The notes under the pieces: generated by a model | Told to the model about the DNA's origin: nothing | What the model saw: only the letters and a program-made list of their open reading frames with translations | The model's database searches: none | Assembly (NCBI GenBank): GCA_016214425.1 | Contig: JACRON010000237.1 | Location: 1-5,913 of the forward strand | Direction: 5' to 3' | Origin: Nitrospirota bacterium | GTDB lineage: Bacteria; Nitrospirota; CAKKRA01; 9FT-COMBO-42-15 | Length of the DNA stretch: 5,913 bases | In this document: one piece after another, positions 1 to 5,248 of the stretch | Layout of the letters: each line of letters opens with the position of its first letter | How positions within the stretch are numbered: position 1 is the stretch's first letter | Program-made: the position numbers and the translations under genes

Positions 1-2
1 CC

Positions 3-755
3 AGATGGGCAGAGGCGCTCCGTGAGATATCATCGCGGCTGGAAGAAATGCCAGGTGAAGAAGGCTATCCAACATACATGGCAACAAGGCTTGCAAATTT
101 TTATGAAAGGGGCGGCAGGGTAAGGTGCATTGGCAAGGATGAGCGTTACGGCTCTATTACAATTGTATCTGCAATTTCGCCGCCAGGCGGTGATTTTTCA
201 GAGCCTGTTACGCAGGCATCCATGCGCATTGCAGGCGCCCTATGGGCGCTTGATGCTGACCTGGCGCACAGGAGGCACTTTCCTGCTATAAACTGGATGA
301 GGAGCTTCAGCCTTTATATAGAATATCTGCACGAATGGTATACAGAGAATATCGCTGAAGACTGGAATGTGTTAAGGCATGAGCTTATGCTCCTTTTGCA
401 AAAGGAGGAGGAGCTTTCAGAGATTGTCCAGCTTGTTGGGATTGATGCAATACCAGATTCAGAGCGGATTATACTTGAGGTGGCAAGGATGATAAGGGAG
501 GAGTTCTTAAGGCAGAATGCCTTTTCAGAGACCGATGCCTTCTGCCCGCCAGAAAAGCAGTACTGGATGCTTAAGGCATTTCTGTTCTACTATAAAGAGC
601 TTGAGGCAATGCTTAAAAAGGGCGCTCCTCTTGAAGATGTGCTTAATCATCCTGCAAAAAATGAGCTTGTGCAGATGAAGGAGATGAAGACAGAAGGCTT
701 CTGCGGCCGGGCAGAAGAGATAATCGGCAAATTTAAAATGCAAATTGCAAAATAA
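3..755 (+). CDS. atpA: V-type ATP synthase/ATPase catalytic subunit A, C-terminal part (5' truncated by window edge)
   Basis: Subunit A is the catalytic, nucleotide-hydrolysing subunit of the V/A-type rotary ATPase and alternates with subunit B in the A3B3 head. The frame is open from the first complete codon at base 3 and gives 250 residues, against roughly 580-600 for the family, so the N-terminal barrel and the Walker A/B part lie upstream of the window. What remains is diagnostic: GYPTYMATRLANFYERGGRV near visible residues 21-40, SPPGGDFSEPVTQ at 59-71 and the ALDADLAHRRHFPAINW block at 82-98, followed by the helical C-terminal domain. The internal ATG at 48 is not a real start, because the family similarity continues upstream of it (RWAEALREISSRLEEMPGE). 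The gene ends 8 nt before subunit B. The name atpA (also ntpA) follows V-type usage and does not mean F-type alpha. The family call is very secure. Confidence 0.96.
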   Translation, partial: RWAEALREISSRLEEMPGEEGYPTYMATRLANFYERGGRVRCIGKDERYGSITIVSAISPPGGDFSEPVTQASMRIAGALWALDADLAHRRHFPAINWMRSFSLYIEYLHEWYTENIAEDWNVLRHELMLLLQKEEELSEIVQLVGIDAIPDSERIILEVARMIREEFLRQNAFSETDAFCPPEKQYWMLKAFLFYYKELEAMLKKGAPLEDVLNHPAKNELVQMKEMKTEGFCGRAEEIIGKFKMQIAK

Positions 756-763
756 AAAATTAA

Positions 764-2158
764 ATGGACTTAATTACCAGAGAATACAAAACCATAACAA
801 GGATTACAGGACCTCTTTTATTTTTAGAGGATGTGCCAAAGGCATCTATCGGCGAGATGGTGACCATCATCCTCCCTGACGGCAAAGACCGCACAGGTCA
901 GGTAATAGAGGTATCTGAAAGATATGCAGTGGTGCAGGTTCTTGAGACAACTGTGAGCATGGATGTATCAGGCACATCTGTAAGATTCAGCGAGTATTCT
1001 GCAAAACTGAATCTTTCTCTTGTTATGCTCGGCAGAAGGTTTAATGGAATCGGAGAACCTATTGATGCTCTCCCAGCAATAATACCAGAGGTGCGCAATG
1101 ATATTGTTGGTATGCCTATTAATCCTGTTGCAAGAGACAACCCATCTGACTTTATTCAGACAGGCATTTCAACCATTGACGGACTGAATACGCTTGTCCG
1201 CGGGCAGAAGCTTCCCATTTTTTCCGGCGCAGGTCTTCCTGCAAAGGAGATTGCAAGCCAGATACTCAGACAGGCAAAGGTTCTTTCTTCCTCACAGCAA
1301 GAAAAAAGGGAGGGTGGGGAATTTGCTGTTGTCTTTGCAGCAATGGGTATCACCTTTAGAGATGCTGCGTTTTTCCATGAGGAGTTTGAAAAAAGCGGCG
1401 CATTGCAGAATTCAGTTATATTTTTAAATCTTGCTGATGACCCGACAATAGAAAGACTGCTTACTCCAAGATGTGCATTAACCACAGCAGAGTTCCTTGC
1501 ATTCAATTATGACATGCATGTCCTGGTAATCCTGACTGACATGACGAATTACTGCGAGGCATTGAGGGAGATTGGCGCTGCAAGGGAGGAGATACCAGGA
1601 AGAAGGGGCTATCCTGGTTATATGTATACAGACCTGGCAACTATATATGAAAGGGCAGGAAGGATCAAAGGGAAAAAGGGGTCTGTTACGCAGCTGCCGA
1701 TATTAACCATGCCTGATGATGACATAACCCATCCAATCCCTGATTTAACTGGATATATTACAGAAGGCCAGATTGTGCTTTCAAGGGAGCTGCACAGAAA
1801 GGGGGTTTATCCGCCTATTGACCCGCTTCCAAGTCTTTCAAGGCTTATGAACCGCGGAATTGGAAAGGAGAAGACAAGGGAAGACCACAGGAATGCCGCT
1901 GACCAGCTTTATGCTGCTTATGCAAAGGGAAGGGATTTGCGGAGGCTTGAAGCAATTGTGGGTGAGGCAGGTTTAAGTGAAATTGACAAAAGGTTTTTAA
2001 AGTTTGCAGAGGAATTTGAAAACAGATTCATAAATCAGGGGGATATTGAAAGAAGCATAAAAGATACCTTGAATTTAGGCTGGGAATTGTTTAAGATACT
2101 GCCCAAGGAGAGCCTGACAAGGATAAAGACGGAGTATATTGAAAAATATTATAAGTAA
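764..2158 (+). CDS. atpB: V-type ATP synthase/ATPase subunit B (non-catalytic, regulatory)
   Basis: Subunit B pairs with subunit A in the cytoplasmic A3B3 head and supplies part of the nucleotide interface. The 464 residues match the usual family length of about 460-470, so the gene is full length. An N-terminal beta-barrel (about 1-75) is followed by the RecA-like domain with LPIFSGAGLPAKE (150-162). This is the degenerate P-loop region normal for B subunits, so its lack of GKT is expected. Other landmarks are GRRGYPGYMYTDLATIYERA (279-298), MPDDDITHPIPDLTGYITEG (316-335) and PSLSRLMNRGIG (356-367). By family knowledge Arg360 in SLSR corresponds to the arginine finger that reaches into the catalytic site. 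The ATG start lies 8 nt after the subunit A stop, and the N-terminus MDLITREYKTI fits the family. No clear Shine-Dalgarno is visible, which suggests translational coupling to subunit A. The name atpB (also ntpB) follows V-type nomenclature. Confidence 0.97.
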   Translation: MDLITREYKTITRITGPLLFLEDVPKASIGEMVTIILPDGKDRTGQVIEVSERYAVVQVLETTVSMDVSGTSVRFSEYSAKLNLSLVMLGRRFNGIGEPIDALPAIIPEVRNDIVGMPINPVARDNPSDFIQTGISTIDGLNTLVRGQKLPIFSGAGLPAKEIASQILRQAKVLSSSQQEKREGGEFAVVFAAMGITFRDAAFFHEEFEKSGALQNSVIFLNLADDPTIERLLTPRCALTTAEFLAFNYDMHVLVILTDMTNYCEALREIGAAREEIPGRRGYPGYMYTDLATIYERAGRIKGKKGSVTQLPILTMPDDDITHPIPDLTGYITEGQIVLSRELHRKGVYPPIDPLPSLSRLMNRGIGKEKTREDHRNAADQLYAAYAKGRDLRRLEAIVGEAGLSEIDKRFLKFAEEFENRFINQGDIERSIKDTLNLGWELFKILPKESLTRIKTEYIEKYYK

Positions 2159-2180
2159 GGATTCAAAAGTCAAGTGTTTA

Positions 2181-2310
2181 AAAGAAAACACTAAATTCTA
2201 ATATCTAAATTTTAAACAAGCACGAATATTCAAAATTCAAAACAGTTTAGAATATTTAAATTTAGAATTTTGATATTGTTTAGAATTTAGGATTTCGGAT
2301 TTAGGATTTA
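2181..2310 (+). repeat. AT-rich long imperfect palindrome (MITE-like), copy 1
   Basis: This fills nearly all of the 159-nt gap between subunits B and D. The left end (2181-2219, containing CACTAAATTCTAATATCTAA) recurs on the opposite strand at 4397-4436 with two substitutions (TT versus CC at 2211-2212) and one single-base indel. The right end (2276-2295, TTGTTTAGAATTTAGGATTT) recurs as an exact 20-nt reverse complement at 4289-4308. The element is folded back on itself: TAAACAA (2213-2219) pairs with TTGTTTA (2276-2282), and an inner arm at about 2225-2241 pairs imperfectly with about 2260-2276. It has no coding capacity. A small GTGTTT/AAACAC hairpin (2174-2191) sits at its left edge, just after the subunit B stop. 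Two copies sharing both ends make a dispersed, non-autonomous element the best reading. The exact boundaries are approximate. Confidence 0.75.
2303..2306 (+). promoter_or_regulatory. Candidate ribosome binding site of subunit D, inside the repeat's right end
   Basis: AGGA lies 11 nt before the ATG at 2318, somewhat far. It sits in the final TTAGGATTT unit of the AT-rich repeat, so if used, the repeat supplies the Shine-Dalgarno of the next gene. The TAGGATTT/TCGGATTT units of the repeat contain several weak AGGA/CGGA cores, and this one is the closest to the start. It is a weak match. Confidence 0.35.
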
Positions 2311-2317
2311 TTTGATT

Positions 2318-2953
2318 ATGGAAACAGTCAGCCCAACAAGGATGAACCTTCTAATAAAGAAGGACCAGATTGCAATAGCAGAGGATGGTCTTGAGCTTTT
2401 GAGGAGCAAGAGAGAATCTCTGGTAAAAGAGTTCTTTGCTATAATGGGTTCTGTTGTCTCTGCAAGGGACAGGCTGAGAAGGGATATGCAGGAGGCAGTG
2501 AATAAGCTGACTGTTGCTATTGCAATGGATGGCAGGGAAAAGGTTGCCTCTGCATCCTTTGCTGCAAAGAGGGATATTTTGGTGGATATTGTTGAAAGGA
2601 ATATATGGGGGACAAGATTCTCTGAGATAGAATATAAAGAGGTTGCGCGAAGCCCTGATGCAAGAGGCTACAGTCTTATTTCCACCTCTACATTTTTAGA
2701 TGATACTGCATCTGCCTTTGAAAAGGTGATTGATTTAATCTTGAAGATGGTCTCAGAAGAAAACAGATTAAAGATACTTGGCGAAGAGATAAAAAAGGTG
2801 ACAAGAAGGATTAATGCTTTAAACGAGGTTATAGTGCCTGAACTTAAAAAGCATGTTCGGTATATCAGAACCACCCTTGAAGAGAGGGAGAGGGAAGACC
2901 TATTTAGATTAAAAAGGTTGAAAGTAGTAGGGTGGGCTGTGCCCACCAAATAA
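2318..2953 (+). CDS. atpD: V-type ATP synthase/ATPase subunit D (central rotor stalk)
   Basis: Subunit D forms the antiparallel coiled-coil axle of the V/A-ATPase, running into the A3B3 head and turning during catalysis. The ATG at 2318 gives METVSPTRMNLL, the classic D-family N-terminus. The in-frame TTG at 2312 would only add two residues and is not preferred. The protein has 211 residues, normal for the family (about 200-225). Long charged helices lie at about 12-75 and 130-202, with the less helical middle segment between them. The last eight residues (VGWAVPTK, 204-211) and the stop codon are encoded by the left arm of the REP doublet at 2926-2991, so the native C-terminus has been replaced after LFRLKRLK. 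The D C-terminal tail tolerates length variation, so the protein is probably functional. The name atpD (also ntpD) follows V-type usage. Confidence 0.94.
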   Translation: METVSPTRMNLLIKKDQIAIAEDGLELLRSKRESLVKEFFAIMGSVVSARDRLRRDMQEAVNKLTVAIAMDGREKVASASFAAKRDILVDIVERNIWGTRFSEIEYKEVARSPDARGYSLISTSTFLDDTASAFEKVIDLILKMVSEENRLKILGEEIKKVTRRINALNEVIVPELKKHVRYIRTTLEEREREDLFRLKRLKVVGWAVPTK

Positions 2954-2991
2954 TAATAGCAGATGAAACGGTGGGCACAGCCCACCCTACT
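2926..2991 (+). repeat. REP doublet (BIME-like): perfect 22-bp inverted repeat with GTAG feet outward
   Basis: The left arm 2926-2947 and the right arm 2970-2991 are perfect 22-nt reverse complements around a 22-nt spacer (2948-2969). Each arm is itself a hairpin: GGTGGGC-TGT-GCCCACC at 2931-2947 and GGTGGGC-ACA-GCCCACC at 2970-2986. The left hairpin is immediately preceded by GTAG (2927-2930) and the right one immediately followed by its complement CTAC (2987-2990). A short GC-rich stem with a GTAG foot is the known design of REP sequences mobilised by RAYT (TnpA_REP) transposases, and two in inverted orientation make a BIME. The element spans the end of subunit D, including its stop, and the space before scpA. 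There is no U-run, so it is not a canonical terminator, but the mRNA could fold into a 22-bp stem or two small hairpins. Confidence 0.85.
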
Positions 2992-3004
2992 GAGTCACCA
3001 CATT

Positions 3005-3009
3005 AGGAG
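3005..3009 (+). promoter_or_regulatory. Ribosome binding site that decides the scpA start
   Basis: AGGAG ends 4 nt before the ATG at 3014, slightly short but workable spacing. It supports 3014 as the scpA start over the in-frame ATG at 2963, which lies inside the REP doublet and has no Shine-Dalgarno. It begins 13 nt after the REP doublet ends. Confidence 0.7.
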
Positions 3010-3013
3010 TACC

Positions 3014-3745
3014 ATGAGCTACGAAATAAAACTTGACATGTTTGAAGGCCCTTTAGACCTTCTTCTTTATCTTATAAGAAAGAATGAAGTAAATATATAC
3101 GATATACCCATTGCCCTGATAACACAGCAGTATCTTGAGTATATTGATTTGATGAAGTCCCTGAATCTTGATATAGCAGGCGAATTTCTTGTAATGGCAG
3201 CAACATTGATACATATTAAATCAAAGATGCTCCTGCCTCCAACCGAGACAGATGAGGATGAAGAAGGCGAAGACCCGAGGGCAGAGCTTGTAAGGAGGCT
3301 GTCTGAATACAAAAAATTCAAGGATGCGGCAATGCTCCTTGAAGAAAAGGAGAATCTCTGGAGGGATGTTTTTAGGAGGGAGGGAAGCGTAGAGGAATAC
3401 GGAGCGCCCGAGGCAGAGCCATTGCTATTTGACTTCAGCCTATTTGACCTTGTTGACGCTTTAAAAAGTGTGATTGAAAGGCTGCCTGAAAAGGGCGCTA
3501 TTGAATTTGCAGCAGAAGAGCTTTCCGTAAAAGACAGGATGAATGTAATATTAGAGAGGCTTGAGAATATAGAGAGCCTTTTATTTGCAGAATTATTTGA
3601 TAATGACAAAACAAGGATGGCTATAGTAGCGACATTCCTTGCGCTTCTGGAGCTGGTGAAGCTGAGGCTTGTTAGGATTCAGCAGGTAAAGGAGTTTGAT
3701 GTTATAAGGATATTTAAAGGAGAAGGAGTAGATTTAGATGGATGA
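3014..3745 (+). CDS. scpA: Segregation and condensation protein A (kleisin of SMC-ScpAB)
   Basis: ScpA is the kleisin subunit that bridges the two SMC heads and binds a ScpB dimer, forming the ring-shaped bacterial condensin on the nucleoid. From the ATG at 3014 the protein has 243 residues, typical for the family. It opens with MSYEIKLDMFEGPLDLLLYL, the signature N-terminal SMC-neck-binding domain (FEGPLDLLL at 10-18). IYDIPIALITQQYLEYI follows, then HIKSKMLLPP and an acidic linker rich in Asp/Glu (about 77-87). The C-terminal winged helix, which contacts the SMC head, lies at about 176-236 (TRMAIVATFLALLELVKLRL). An in-frame ATG at 2963 would add 17 residues (MKRWAQPTLL...), but those are a translation of the REP right arm plus leader and have no family counterpart. 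The gene overlaps scpB by 8 nt, so the two are translationally coupled. Confidence 0.95.
   Translation: MSYEIKLDMFEGPLDLLLYLIRKNEVNIYDIPIALITQQYLEYIDLMKSLNLDIAGEFLVMAATLIHIKSKMLLPPTETDEDEEGEDPRAELVRRLSEYKKFKDAAMLLEEKENLWRDVFRREGSVEEYGAPEAEPLLFDFSLFDLVDALKSVIERLPEKGAIEFAAEELSVKDRMNVILERLENIESLLFAELFDNDKTRMAIVATFLALLELVKLRLVRIQQVKEFDVIRIFKGEGVDLDG
3723..3728 (+). promoter_or_regulatory. Ribosome binding site of scpB within the scpA 3' end
   Basis: AAGGAG is followed by 9 nt to the scpB ATG at 3738, near-ideal spacing. It lies inside the scpA coding sequence, consistent with coupled translation of the two condensin subunits. Confidence 0.75.
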
Positions 3746-4280
3746 AAAAGAGATAAAGGCAATAATTGAGGCGCTGATATTTGTATCAGGCGAGCCTATT
3801 ACGCTTAACAGGATAAGGGATGTAATAGAAGGGATTGATAAAAAGACTATTGAGAGGCTTGCTTCTAAATTAAAGGATGAATTTAACAAAGAGGACAGGG
3901 GCCTGCAGCTTATAGAGATAGCAAACGGCTATCAGCTTACCACAAGACCAGATTACGCCTCATGGATAAAGAAACTTAACAAGATAAAGGTGTCAACAAG
4001 GCTCTCCAAGCCTGCAATGGAGACTTTGGCAATAATCGCCTACAAACAGCCGATAATAAAGCCTGAGGTAGAAAAGATAAGAGGCGTTGATTCAGGCGGT
4101 GTAATAAAGACACTTTTGGAAAGAAAACTTATAAAAATAATCGGCAGGATGGATATTGTAGGCAAACCTATGATGTACGGAACAACCCCTGAATTTTTGC
4201 AGTATTTTGGCCTAAAGGATCTGACAGACCTTCCAACATTAAAGGAATTTCAGGAATTAAAGGAGGAGGAAGTATCATAA
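3738..4280 (+). CDS. scpB: Segregation and condensation protein B (SMC-ScpAB)
   Basis: ScpB forms a dimer that binds the middle of the kleisin ScpA and regulates the SMC ATPase ring during chromosome organisation and segregation. The 180 residues are the usual length (about 170-200). Two winged-helix domains can be followed. The first, at about 1-80, begins MDEKEIKAIIEALIFVSGEP. The second, at about 88-165, has the diagnostic LSKPAMETLAIIAYKQPI (89-106), EKIRGVDSGGVIKTLLERKL (112-131) and GKPMMYGTTPEFLQYFGL (142-159). A short acidic tail (ELKEEEVS) ends the protein. It overlaps the scpA stop by 8 nt (3738-3745), and its AAGGAG site lies inside scpA. It is most likely the last gene of the ATPase-scpAB transcript, since a repeat-filled 215-nt gap follows. 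Confidence 0.95.
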   Translation: MDEKEIKAIIEALIFVSGEPITLNRIRDVIEGIDKKTIERLASKLKDEFNKEDRGLQLIEIANGYQLTTRPDYASWIKKLNKIKVSTRLSKPAMETLAIIAYKQPIIKPEVEKIRGVDSGGVIKTLLERKLIKIIGRMDIVGKPMMYGTTPEFLQYFGLKDLTDLPTLKEFQELKEEEVS

Positions 4281-4282
4281 TA

Positions 4283-4436
4283 AATTCAAAATCCTAAATT
4301 CTAAACAAGGGCGAACATAAAGTTCGCCCCTACAGAATATTAGATAATTCAGATTGTAGGGGCGAATCTTGTATTCGCCCTCAGAAAATATTAAATTTGT
4401 TTAGGATTTAGATATTAGAATTTAGTGCTTTTCTTT
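4283..4436 (-). repeat. AT-rich palindromic repeat, copy 2, inverted and split by a REP doublet
   Basis: This is the second copy of the element at 2181-2310, in opposite orientation. Bases 4289-4308 are the exact reverse complement of 2276-2295, and 4397-4436 match the reverse complement of 2181-2219 with two substitutions and a one-base indel. The A/T-rich centre seen in copy 1 is largely missing here. In its place are a REP doublet (4309-4380) and a short AT-rich piece (4381-4396). The REP doublet starts directly after TAAACAA, at the same point where copy 1 continues into its own centre. The element occupies most of the 215-nt gap between scpB and the TPR lipoprotein gene. From 4437 to 4495 I see only a weak promoter candidate. 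Confidence 0.75.
4309..4380 (+). repeat. REP doublet (BIME-like), second family, GTAG feet inward
   Basis: Two hairpins lie in inverted orientation. The left is GGGCGAAC (4309-4316), loop ATAAA, GTTCGCCC (4322-4329), followed flush by CTAC (4330-4333). The right is GTAG (4356-4359), followed flush by GGGCGAAT (4360-4367), loop CTTGT, ATTCGCCC (4373-4380). Both have an 8-bp stem and a 5-nt loop. The eighth pair is C-G in one and T-A in the other, a compensated change that keeps the stem. The 22-nt spacer (4334-4355) is as long as that of the doublet at 2926-2991, but here the GTAG feet face each other. The stem sequence differs from that doublet (GGGCGAAY versus GGTGGGC). The foot and layout match RAYT-associated REPs. 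No U-run follows, so terminator function is uncertain, although stable hairpins after scpB could protect or end the transcript. Confidence 0.8.
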
Positions 4437-4460
4437 GCCCTCTATTCCTTCTTTTCGGCC

Positions 4461-4489
4461 TTGACTAAAAACAACTCTTATGTTTAAAT
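4461..4489 (+). promoter_or_regulatory. Weak sigma70-type promoter candidate for the TPR lipoprotein gene
   Basis: TTGACT (4461-4466, five of six to TTGACA) is separated by 17 nt from TTAAAT (4484-4489, four of six to TATAAT). A start about 7 nt downstream would fall at or very near the ATG at 4496, implying a leaderless or almost leaderless mRNA. That would fit the absence of any Shine-Dalgarno in 4470-4495. AT-rich sequence gives such matches by chance, so confidence is low. Confidence 0.3.
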
Positions 4490-4495
4490 AACATT

Positions 4496-5248
4496 ATGAT
4501 GAAAAAATTCAGTAAAAACACAGTAATCCCCCCTTATCCTCCATTTACAAATCCTTCCATCCCCACTTTACTTTTTACCATTTTACTAATTGCCAATGCC
4601 TTATTTCTTTCTTCCTGTGCAACTGCAAAGAAGGCTGAGATAAAACCTGCTGTCATTGCAGAAAAGAAGGATTTAGAAGAGAAGAAGGTAAGGATTGCCC
4701 ATCCAGATGCCTATTATCACTTTATACTTGGATACAAACTTGAATTTGAGGATGTAAATGCTGCAATAAGGGAGTATAAGACTGCCTTAGAATTTGACAA
4801 AGACTCTCCTACCTTGCTTACCCGACTTTCAGCCCTTTTAGCAAGAAAGGGGCAGCTTGAGGAGGCATCTGCTTATGCAGAGCGCGCTGTTCAGGTTGAC
4901 CCTGAATATTTTCCAGCCCTGTTGTTATTAGGCGAAATCTATGCAAATACAGAAAAGGCTGATAAAGGCATTGCAATATTCAAAAAAATAATTGAGATAA
5001 ATCCGTATAAGATAGAGGCATATCTGAATCTCGGGCTTTTGTATGGTTCTTTAAAGAGATACGATGAGGCAGAAGAAATAATCAATAAAGGCATAAGCAT
5101 AAATCCGTCTTCTCCTTTGGGATATTATTATATCGGCCGTATTGCCTTTGACAGGAAGAAGATGGGAAAGGCAATAAGTTATTACAAAAAAGCATTAAAG
5201 GTTGAACCTGCATTTAAACCTGCTTATATTGGCCTGATGCACATCTAA
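4496..5248 (+). CDS. TPR-repeat lipoprotein, N-terminal part (frame broken near 5218-5248)
   Basis: This is a tetratricopeptide-repeat protein exported as a lipoprotein, likely a scaffold for protein contacts at the outer membrane. The partner is unknown. Residues 1-41 form a lipoprotein signal: MMKK start, hydrophobic stretch at about 24-38, and lipobox LSSC with Cys41 as the predicted lipidated residue. The n-region is unusually long and proline-rich (IPPYPPFTNPSIP, 11-23). A Lys/Glu-rich linker (about 44-68) leads to five TPRs at about 72-104, 105-137, 139-171, 173-205 and 207-239, with the usual G8/A20/P32 pattern (for example NPYKIEAYLNLGLLYGSLKRYDEA, cut across repeats 3 and 4). The frame then hits TAA at 5246-5248, while TPR coding continues at once in the -1 frame, so the 250-residue product is a truncation. 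The start is the first of two adjacent ATGs, with no Shine-Dalgarno. No alternative start keeps the signal peptide. Confidence 0.8.
   Translation: MMKKFSKNTVIPPYPPFTNPSIPTLLFTILLIANALFLSSCATAKKAEIKPAVIAEKKDLEEKKVRIAHPDAYYHFILGYKLEFEDVNAAIREYKTALEFDKDSPTLLTRLSALLARKGQLEEASAYAERAVQVDPEYFPALLLLGEIYANTEKADKGIAIFKKIIEINPYKIEAYLNLGLLYGSLKRYDEAEEIINKGISINPSSPLGYYYIGRIAFDRKKMGKAISYYKKALKVEPAFKPAYIGLMHI

Noticed and set aside
1220..1250. Missing Walker A lysine/threonine in subunit B as a possible inactivation
   Set aside because: B subunits of V-type ATPases are non-catalytic and normally have a degenerate FSGxGLP loop, so this is not a defect.
898..1506. Several open frames antisense or out of frame within the subunit B gene
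   Set aside because: They lie wholly inside a well-supported, conserved gene and show no family features of their own.
2312..2317. TTG start for subunit D two codons upstream
   Set aside because: The ATG at 2318 gives METVSPTRMNLL, the expected family start. The TTG adds nothing conserved.
2668..2985. An antisense open frame starting in the REP doublet (MGCAHRF..., VGTAHPT)
   Set aside because: Its N-terminus is translated repeat and the rest is antisense to subunit D. This kind of frame is a common annotation artefact of GTAGGGTGGGC repeats.
2963..3013. An upstream ATG extending ScpA by 17 residues (MKRWAQPTLL...)
   Set aside because: The extension is a translation of the REP right arm and the leader. 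It lacks a Shine-Dalgarno, while the ATG at 3014 has AGGAG and matches the family N-terminus.
3067..3609. A 180-codon open frame on the - strand opposite scpA
   Set aside because: It is a serine-rich shadow created by the codon bias of scpA, with no recognisable domain or ribosome binding site.
2926..4380. Repeated hairpins as a CRISPR array or attachment sites
   Set aside because: There are only two doublets of different sequence more than 1 kb apart, with no regular spacers and no cas, integrase or transposase gene. The GTAG-foot REP interpretation explains them better.
5213..5219. TTTAAAC, a classic -1 programmed frameshift heptamer, just upstream of the TPR frame break
   Set aside because: It is in the wrong phase: the zero frame reads TTT AAA C, not T TTA AAC, and a -1 slip there would meet TAA at 5215-5217 at once. 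The -1 frame is open only from 5218, so programmed frameshifting at this site cannot make the fusion.
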